DNA from: Pelodera strongyloides
Lineage: Eukaryota; Nematoda; Chromadorea; Rhabditida; Rhabditidae
Assembly (NCBI GenBank): GCA_036852015.1
Contig: JAANDG010000494.1
Location: forward strand, 46,521-110,520
Direction: 5' to 3'
DNA: 64,000 nt
Numbering within the stretch: position 1 is the first letter of the stretch; the number at the start of each line of letters is the position of its first letter. A model generated the notes under the pieces. That model did no database searches and was not told the origin of the DNA. It worked only from the letters and a program-made list of their open reading frames with translations. The translations under genes were made by a program, and so were the position numbers. Below, in pieces: positions 47,469 through 64,000 of this stretch.

Positions 47469-50400
47469 TTTTGCACAGGGATATTCTGCCTATAGGTATG
47501 GGTATAGGATAATTATTTATCCGTAGTCGCGTCTCAAAGGCTAGCAACCCTAAGACGTAAGACTGCTATGGATTGGAATGAACCTACCTTAGGCCTTAGT
47601 GGTTTACTCTATCGAAAAGAAATCCCGGTCAAAGCTCGGGGAAAAAAGTGGCTTTTAGACATCCAACATGAAGTCAACTGCTTTGTAATCGAATATACAA
47701 GCCGCATATTACCGAGTGCGATCGTTCATTGCTTTGTGTTTAAGAGAGATTGCGAGGTCACACACTGAAGCAATGAAAAACTAATTCGGTTTTACAATAG
47801 ACATGAAACGTACTAGTTTTGTTTGTAAAGGAGAGACTGACGATTAAAGACGATTAGATACTGCATCAACGCATTAAAGTATCAACGTACGCTTCAACAC
47901 ACTCACGCATCAGCGTAAAAATATATATGCCAAAAAAATTGCGTCGTAAATAATTTAGTACTGACTAGAATTTTTGATGAATTCCCCTAGTGGACATGTG
48001 ATGAGGGAGAGAGGAAATTAATAGAACCAACAAAATAAAAGAAAAAACGGAAAAACAGAAATGGGTTCGGCTTGCTAATGATGAGATAAACAACGGGTGA
48101 GGAAATTACTGAATAATCGAGAGGAACAAGGTAGATAGAGGGAGAGAGGGAGAGAGAGAGAGCGAGATAGAAAAAGAGAACATCATATAAGGAATTATGC
48201 TCACTTTCGTATATATTATGCCATAGTCAACCAGCAATGCAATCTGCAGATCACATTAGATTAGTACACTGGAAATGCTGGAAAACGCAGTATCGAAAAA
48301 AACATGTGGTGACCAGTTGACGACGGTTTTCGAGAAAAATTGGTCACAACATCGTCAACCAATGGTTTGGTGCACGAAGAAGTCGAGAACCGTCACCAAA
48401 TGGGTCCTCCGTTCCCTATGTGACGGCATTTTTGTAGAGTTTGCGGCCCAATATGCCTCTTTATCAAGTTCCACTACTATGTATTTCTTGCTGCAGCAAC
48501 TACACTATTTGTAGCCGTTACATATGCTGCCAAAAGACATTGTTCGTTTTTTTTTTCAAAACAAACGTTCCAAACCACGTGCTATGTAAAAGCAAAGCTA
48601 CATTAAATAAAATGTAGTACAATATACGGAGTTGTGTTTTGAAGGAATATTTTCTCCTACTATACTAAACAACTTCCAAGTGGGGGAACTACTAATAAAT
48701 TGATCCAGAAGAACTAGAGCTCGGCGCGCACTGCGCGCGCCTCGCTATCGTTTTACTTTACTCTATCGCTGATGACTAGGTGGGCCGCCTACACCTCGCC
48801 CATAAATGGGAAAGTAGCTCGAGAGACACAGAGAAGTTGTGCGACTGCTGCGCCCGGTCTAGGCGTGGTGTAGGCGAACTAAAATACCGGCCAAAGTTTC
48901 GGCGCACTTCTGTGCGCAGCGACAATATCGCGAAACGCCCTTCGCGCAATTCGAACACAGATCGCTTTCTCCCAGAGCACAGCACGACGTAAAGATGTCT
49001 GGCTTCATATATACCACAAATGTACAGAACACATACGAAAGTGAGAACCAAATTTCTAAACGCACCAAATCGACATTAATATTCCACCTGCAAATTGCCA
49101 GAGATCTATCACGTATACTACAGACACTTTCCAAAAGATTAATCGACCAATATTCATAATTCAAACTACACTTCCCAGTAATTGGAATTTTAACCTTTTC
49201 AGTTAGATTAATCATAGAAATTGTTCGAACAAAAACAGATGAGGAAGCATATGTGATTGGAATTCAGACAAATTCCTTTTATATAAGCTTTTTGAAAGAG
49301 CTTTCTGCATAGTTCAAAAGAAACCATGCATTAACAATTTCCTGCAATTATGCATCAGACTACAATAACAACAAAAACATATTTCATCTATGGTCAAATG
49401 TAACCAAAGGTATAGGAGGTACGGATTTCAGTGCAGCTTGTACAAGTTTCTTGACTACGTAGGACAATGCATTAAAATTCTTCACCTATGCGTGTTTAGT
49501 CCCCTAGACCCTAGAACACATCAAATTGATACTGGAAACACATAAATATTAACAAGTTTATTTATTTATGGTGTATATATATATGGGTCCATCACGCAAT
49601 AATGAAGTTATTACTGCATTCTCAATGAACAGAATATAATCAAATTGTTGCGGCTTCTTCGCGAGAAGCTAATGCAGAAATGCTCGTTTTTTTAGAAATT
49701 TACATTTTTAGGGAGCCTTTTCAAAAATTATGAAAAGTATATAAAAGTCAAAGGACGTCGATTTCCAGTAAATAAAGATTATTTGCGGTCTCTATGCTCG
49801 AAGACACTCGCAAGCGTTTCACCTCTGGCGCACCAACCGCGCGCCGCAGTTTAGGAGCCAGTGCTCCGCTGTAGCGGGCTCTTGTACAGCCACTTTCAAC
49901 TGTGTAACTGCGGTCCGACAACTTTGAGCTTCGATTTCAGAAAGTATAAGTATACTTGTTGACCAGGACTCACAATAGTAAACCTAAATCACAGACCAAA
50001 CACCTTTTCTTTTCAATTCAAATTTCTCGAACGCTGCTGCGACGAAAGTGCAGACATTGCAAAAGATATTTAGATTCTTTAATTTGTTTTCGTTCCCTCG
50101 CAATAAATGACCGAGATTCTATTACAAAGCAAACACGACACAAGATGATACACTGGGAAAAGAGATGGAATCGGATCGGACAGGCGTTCCTCAAGTACAG
50201 GAATTATGAAAAAAAAACTGGAGTACAAAACAAAATAGGACAACGAAAATAGATCATATTCGAAGTGTTATTCTAAAACCGAGAAGGAAATTCCTTCAAA
50301 ACGCTGCAAGAAGAAAAGCACTGCAAAAAGCACAAAATCTTATTGTTAGGGGGTTAGGGCAGTTATCATTAGCGTACGTGATAAAAGAACCACATAAAGT

Positions 50401-50822
50401 ATCACAGCAATTAAAACTAGAGTGTTCCGCTAATTATGGGTGGCCGAATTATAAGGAGGAACTAAGAAGGGACGAACAACACATAAAACATGGTCGAATG
50501 ATTCTGTGGTGTAAGACTTCCGCCTTTCTTTGATATGGGGGCATTCTATACTTGAGGGGGACACGTACTACCCACGAATAGAACTCATCCTTACAAGGGA
50601 GGTAACTTATCTTTTTTTCTCATTATTGCTCTCTTTTTTTCTCTCTCTCTTTCTCTCTATTTCTCTCTCTCTCACTCTTCCCTTTCTTCGTTCAAAATTC
50701 AACACCAAATCTAAGCAACTGATGCGCGTGAAAAATCGGCCAGCGACTACTTATGTTGCAGTTTCAAACTAATCGAGGAAAAGATGGTAGAGGAGAGAAG
50801 GAGAGAGATGGAGAGAGATGTA

Positions 50823-50853
<31 letters not shown>

Positions 50854-52133
50854 AAACGAGAAACCAAATCACAAGACAAAAGAGGGAGAACGGGGTTGGA
50901 GAAGCAATCATCTTCCTGCAAACGACGCATAGCAATCTTCAGGGGTGGAAAAGCGCAATAGGGCGGATAGAATACACGCGCTTTACATAACGTAAAAGAA
51001 AAAGATGAGAGCGAGTCACAGCCTTTTAGCGTTAAAAAACACTGTGACGAGCGCGAATCGCAGCGTTTCAGCGTTAAAAAACACTGTGACGAGCGCGAAT
51101 CACCGCATTTTAGCGTATAAAGAGGGAGAATAACAGCATTTTAGCGTACAAAATACTACGTTCCTGGGTGCGCAGCGCACGCTCTCCCAGCCGCGCAAAT
51201 TGGAGTGTGCGTAGCCAGCCGCGCAGATTCCAGTGCGGCCGTAGACAGCCGCGTAGTGCGCGGAGGGGGCGCATCGTTTGCAAACTACGCGGATACGTGC
51301 GTGGTGCCTCGGGGAACTCAACCGAGCAGCGCGCCCCCGGACAACCTCACGGTGAGCCAAAAAGAGGGAGCGAGCGCGATTGCGAACCAGAGCACTGTGA
51401 CGATATCATCACGTCTTCGCGCACAAAACAGACATTTCTGGCCAAACACAGTGTAAATAATAACCACAACCGAAATTATGGGGGCCACACACATCTTGTC
51501 ATGCATTCCTCACACGCCAAAAATATTGTTCGAGGAACCCTAACAAGCACAAATAATCAAAAATAATTTATTGTCGCATGCTTAAATTGTGCACACCGGA
51601 GACACACGTAAGTCCAAAAAGGAGTATCTGATGACTCAATGAGAAACGGGAATAAATATATAAATAATCACAAATAGAGGCATACAAAGGGGGCGGAACT
51701 GCCAACTCACAAGAAGACATCAAGCATAGTCCAGCAACCAAAAAGTACCAAACGGTAAAACACTAATAAATATATTTAACAGGCGAAACATAAATTAATC
51801 CGGTCATAAAACGTGCTACCAGTACACATCATGAGAGCAAGAGAAACTGTCAAATCAATTAAAATCATCTTAAACTTATTGATTTAACATGTACCCCTGC
51901 ATAACACCAATCAATGATTAACAGCTTCTATCTATGTTGACCCAGGGTCCTTTTATCAAAATCAACTCCAACAATTCAAAACGGAACCCCCAAGTTCACA
52001 TAGACAAAACCATATCTACATTATGTATGTTCGCTAAACAAAAAGATGGCCAGTATTATGCACATCTGGCCGGTTCTTACAAGTGTTCCTCTTTGACTGA
52101 ACAATGATCAATAAAAGGTATCGTGCTAAAATC
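47469..52133. other. Intergenic region with microsatellites, no gene recognised
   Basis: Holds GA/CT tracts (48136-48175, 50634-50683, 50795-50865), GC-rich blocks (48718-48960, 51160-51360) and tandem repeats (next entry). Open frames of 70-130 codons lie in the GC-rich or low-complexity parts and lack known domains. The 3' UTR of PSMD2 should start at 52133 and run leftward. Confidence 0.45.
51000..51150. repeat. Short tandem repeats, TTTTAGCGTTAAAAAACACT type
   Basis: Units built from CAGCCTTTTAGCGTTAAAAA + ACACTGTGACGAGCGCGAAT recur at about 51020, 51062 and 51104, with a degenerate fourth part (ACAGCATTTTAGCGTACAAA) near 51131. Period is about 42 bp. Confidence 0.8.
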
Positions 52134-60390
<8,257 letters not shown>

Positions 60391-62323
60391 TTCTAAATGA
60401 TCCATATAAAAACGTTTGCATAGTAAACGAGCAAACCAGGAACGTGATCCAAAACAACAACGTACAGTAACTGTTAAGCTATGTTTAACGCTTCTGGGAC
60501 CGCAAAGAGCCAACTGTATGATAAAAAGGTCCTTTCAATAGTTATTCCAAACAAAAATAAACAACAAAGATAAAAAAAGCAAGCACACCACAAAACTCGA
60601 ATGAATTTGAAACGCATTTTCAAATTTTGTTAATTTCTAAAGATGTATGAGGGTGATTTTTTCAAAAATATCGTCTCAGCCCGCTTGTTGGTGCAATTAG
60701 CGTTGCTCTACTGTATCGTGCCACGTCTGGATTTTGCCATCTTTTCGCCCCTGAAAGATAAAGCAGTTGAGTTAGTAGTACGCGAGCGTACATATGACGT
60801 TTTGATAAGTTATGAGCAAAAAAATTTTTTCGCTTCATTCTAAATGAACTGGTCCGAAACTTCGAAGCATTATTTTTTAAACTATTAGAGTCAACATAAA
60901 ACACACAGAGGCACTGGTAAAAAAATAGCACAGAATTATACGATGCTAGTTGGTACCACTGAGCGGTTACCAAATTCCTGTGAAAACAGCTCGTCACATA
61001 GAACATCCGAAATAACATGGAAAAATTAAACCACATATAACTTTCAGTACTTTTTTCAACAAAACAAAAACAAAAGTTTTCAGGAGAAAATATTCAAAAA
61101 TTACCTTGCAAAAGTTCCAATTGAAGTACCATACTTTGAACGGCGTAAATATTAACACAAAAAACATAGACATGATAATACTACCGCAGGCTTGCTGCTG
61201 GTTTTCTTACGGGACGTAATTTCTGATGTTAAGAGTCAGCTCATTATTGTCAAGGCTAGCGCACTATTTTTTTATAGTTTTATATTTTTTTCTGGAGCTC
61301 CCTGGTATTCATGCTCGAGTGGGGACGTGATGCTTATAATTGTAAGAAAGAGTGACAATATACCAACATCGTTCAAATTGTTCTGCTCCTTATCAATTGA
61401 AAGTTGTGGCATTTTTGGGCATTCTTCCGCATTTTATAGAACACGAAGTCAAGAACTCTCACGACTTCGTATTTCCAGTTTTTGCCTCTAGAATACCCTC
61501 TAGTGATCGCTCGGCGTCTGTCGCGACCATGTGTATCTTTATCATATGTTAAAATAGCAGTGCTGTCTAAAAATATACGACCAGTCCCAAATTCTAGGAT
61601 TTCTCGATTCACAGAATACACAGAATCAGCGAAATTTACACACAATTAAAAAAGTTAGGGAATAAAACCCATTTTCGTCCTAAAATTATACGGTCCACAG
61701 TCCACCTGGCAATATACGGTATATTTCCTTGTTCATAATAGTAAATTGGGATTCTGTTACTGCTCCATTCATCATCTTTTTGATGAGGTTCTTTTTCCGT
61801 GAGCAGGAAGGTCACTTCCAGCAGTGGCCTGCTAATGCTCAAACCACAGATTGACCTGGATTGCGAAGTTCTGAACAGATTGCTACTGGCGGAACTTGTT
61901 GCGTTCATCCATTTAGTATCAGAAAACATTGCATGGCGAAACTTTCCGTGAAAAATTATCTAGTTTGGCCGACTCCGAAGAAAGTTACAACGGCTTAAAG
62001 ATATCCTATTTTTCCTTCGGAGTTGACCTAGGAAAATTTTTCACAGAAATTTTTGCCGTAAAAAGTTGCTGCAGACAAGGCATGCTGCAGACTGTTTTCG
62101 TAACCCGGGTTTTTTTTACTTTTTAAAACTGCTGTAAATAAACCGTGCGTGGTCAACAATGGGACGAACGCAGAGTTTTTGGCATCCGCCCCTTAGCTTC
62201 CTCCTGGTTTTGATTGCAGTCGCATGCGCATTGCAGAAAAGTTGTTGTTGTTTTGTATTTTGAATTATTTTTCTCTTGTTGTTTTTCCCATGAAGTGTTT
62301 GTTCGCATCTAATGAACACTAAA
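60391..62323. other. Divergent intergenic region, PSMD2 / ribophorin I
   Basis: About 1.9 kb that should carry both promoters. No open frame is convincing. An inverted pair, CGAAACTTTCCGTGAAAAAT (61938) with AAAATTTTTCACAGAAATTT (62033) and GACTCCGAAGAA with TTCCTTCGGAGTT between, suggests one more small hairpin element. Confidence 0.4.
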
Positions 62324-62635
62324 TAGTGTATTTATCTCCAGTTTCGCAGGGCCGAAACACCTCAAAAAATCATTCAGCGCGGCTTTCACTTTCCATATAG
62401 AAACTCATTAAGAAACTCGCTACAAAAATTGAAGATCAGGGACAAATTTGAATTAGTACACGTATTAGCTACTTGCATGCGAATATCTGTATTAAATTCA
62501 AATTTGTCCCTGATTTTCAATTTTTGTAGCGAGTTTCAAATTGTGCTTATGTATGGAAAGTGAAAGCCGCGCTGAATGAGTTTTGGGCCAGATTCGCCCT
62601 GTTTCGGCCCTGCGAAACTGGAGATAAATACACTA
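62324..62635. mobile_element. Palindromic MITE with TA ends
   Basis: Inverted ends TAGTGTATTTATCTCCAGTT + TCGCAGGGCCGAAAC and their complement; further inner arms match (GCGCGGCTTTCACTTTCCAT; ATTTGTCCCTGAT). Nearly the whole 312 bp is one inverted repeat. Terminal TA fits a Tc1/mariner-type target, but no transposase is present. It ends 131 bp before the ribophorin I start. Confidence 0.85.
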
Positions 62636-62766
62636 TGACTGTATTGGACACTGCTATGTGATGCATACACGCTGTACATATCGTTTAATGCAGTATCGTG
62701 TTCCGTTCTATTGACTCAAGTTTTACGCTATCTTCTCATTAAATATCGTAGCCCAGCTCTTTAGGT

Positions 62767-64000
62767 ATGCGCCTTCCAATTGCCGTTCTTCTTCTGTTAT
62801 CAGCGTTTGCTAACGCAAATGTGAAAGTTGCAAACGTGGACCGGACTATTGACCTGACATCCCAGGTATGAACTCTTTGTGAACTGTTTTACAGCAACTG
62901 TAACAATAGGCCATTTTAGATTAGTGCCTAAGTATTTCTACCGGCGTGCTATCCTTGCCGAGAAGGTTTACCGTCCTACTTTTGTATTGTTTGTTGCAAA
63001 ATTAGGTGCTACATCCTTAATGCGTCACCACACATTCTAGTGGTTTATTGCACTGTGGACTCCCAGCTACATTGTTTGCATAAAATAGCACATATATATA
63101 TGTTTTCACTAAATATAGCTTTTGGAGGCTATCAGGTTACCTATCACTTTGGTTACCACACTGAAGGAGTGTGTGTGTGTGTGTTGCTCTACCTACCCAA
63201 GTTACTTATTTCTTGCTGTTTTTATATTTATGATGGTTTTTCAGATTGTAAAGGGCACAAGTGTACTCACTTTCTTGAACGAGGGAACAACAGGAAAAGA
63301 TGTGTCTTTTGTGTTGACCGAGAAGGAGTGCGAACATCTTTCTCATATTACTGCCCAAGAAGACGGTGTGAAGGATAGCAAACTCAAGGTAACAATTGCA
63401 AGTTGGAGCAAATCGTCGGAGTCTCCCTAGCCCTAAGGGCGCATTCGAGTTGGGCAAAATGCACAAATTTCGCGAAATAATCAGTTCGAGTTCACAGTTA
63501 GCCAGTGTTAGCGCGCAGCGAAATATCCCGCTCATAGGAGAGACGCAGTCATGGAAATATTTTTTTCCTGGGCTCTCTTATTTGTCAACAATCTCTCACC
63601 CTATCAACTCGAACTGATTATTTCGCGAAATTTGCGCATTTTGCCCAACTCGAATGCGCCCTAATTTGGTCGTTTTCGAGTCTCCAAGGGCTCAAATTGA
63701 ATTTTTTTTTGTGGAAAGAAACATACTTTTTGTGTTTTTTCCTGTTCACGAATATTATATTTATATTGGCCTGTCTATGTTTGCGATTCGCACTAGCGAA
63801 TATGACAAATGCCTGTCCATGTTCGGGCCATTTTACATGAGTATCAAATGCCTACCGTAACCCATGCGAATAACGCATTTGGCATGGTCCTACAGCTAAA
63901 GTGTATCAGATCTCAGATTCGTACTATTCTGAAATTGATCCGTACTAGATTAAAACCGCCGCGGGACCCTGTAATTTACATTGACTCGAACATGGACAGG
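62767..64000 (+). CDS. RPN1: Ribophorin I (oligosaccharyltransferase subunit 1), 5' part
   Basis: Two exons are inside the window, 62767-62865 and 63245-63388 (33 + 48 codons, both phase 0); the rest lies beyond the right edge. Residues 1-18 form a signal peptide (MRLPIAVLLLLSAFANA). The mature N terminus NVKVANVDRTIDLTSQIVK matches the ribophorin I start, followed by a beta-rich segment (TSVLTFLNEGTTGKDVSFVL). Ribophorin I is a type I ER membrane subunit of the OST complex, which transfers the dolichol-linked glycan to nascent chains at the translocon. An acceptor (CTCTTTAG) ends two bases before the ATG, so a trans-spliced leader is expected. The second intron begins at 63389 and contains the MITE at 63436-63662. 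Identification rests on 81 residues only. Confidence 0.85.
63436..63662. mobile_element. AGGGCGCATTCGAGTTGGGC MITE
   Basis: Inverted ends of about 55 bp: AGGGCGCATTCGAGTTGGGC + AAAATGC(A/G)CAAATTTCGCGAAATAA and complement, differing at about one site. The unique centre is about 100 bp. Inserted in the second ribophorin I intron, 47 bp past the donor. A new family in this window (single copy here). Confidence 0.88.
63773..64000. mobile_element. GGCCTGTCCATG-family MITE, copy 3 (cut by window end)
   Basis: Left end TGGCCTGTCTATGTTTGCGA + TTCGCACTAGCG, then TGACAAATGCCTGTCCATGT; the window stops within the right end (CGAACATGGACAGG). Gives the uninterrupted reference for the copy at 38265, including ATGCGAATAACGCATTTGGC. 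Confidence 0.88.

Overview
The window is nuclear DNA from a small invertebrate animal. Every recognisable gene is interrupted by GT-AG introns and encodes a metazoan protein. In all five genes whose 5' end can be read, a splice acceptor lies 0-2 bases before the start codon, as expected for spliced-leader trans-splicing. The mix of an FMRFamide-receptor-like GPCR, a compact ZCCHC24-like protein and this 5' architecture fits a nematode best. That placement is inference: other trans-splicing invertebrates are not excluded.

Layout of genes. At 3.1-8.0 kb (+) there is an unrecognised proline/serine-rich protein in 5-6 exons. At 16.5-10.3 kb (-) lies the TPR subunit APC7 of the anaphase-promoting complex (about 16 exons). 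Facing it head-to-head at 17.4-18.75 kb (+) is mitochondrial ribosomal protein bS21m (MRPS21, 4 exons). It converges on a ZCCHC24-like zinc-knuckle protein at 21.5-19.4 kb (-, 7 exons). About 8.6 kb without a confident gene follows. A rhodopsin-class peptide GPCR spans 40.5-30.1 kb (- strand, 11 exons, one intron above 5 kb). From 41 to 52 kb I see only repeats and short open frames. The 19S proteasome base subunit PSMD2/Rpn1 occupies 60.4-52.1 kb (-, 27 exons, 1008 residues), and the first two exons of ribophorin I start at 62.77 kb (+) and run off the window.

The genes are mostly housekeeping, serving proteasomal degradation (PSMD2), ubiquitin ligation in mitosis (APC7), mitochondrial translation (MRPS21) and ER N-glycosylation (ribophorin I). 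There is no sign of a shared pathway cluster or operon, and neighbouring genes are divergent or convergent.

Repeats fill introns and intergenic DNA. The dominant class is non-coding inverted-repeat elements (MITEs) with TTAA ends (TTAAAG...CTTTAA). They include a family with CCGGCCGG ends, perfect hairpins with covarying arms, and larger fold-back elements. At least three other MITE families are present (GGCCTGTCCATG, GAGGCCGTATTCACC and AGGCCAGTTCCAATAAAA ends), with one clear nested insertion. GA/CT microsatellites and a 31-bp minisatellite complete the picture. No transposase, rRNA, tRNA or CRISPR was found.
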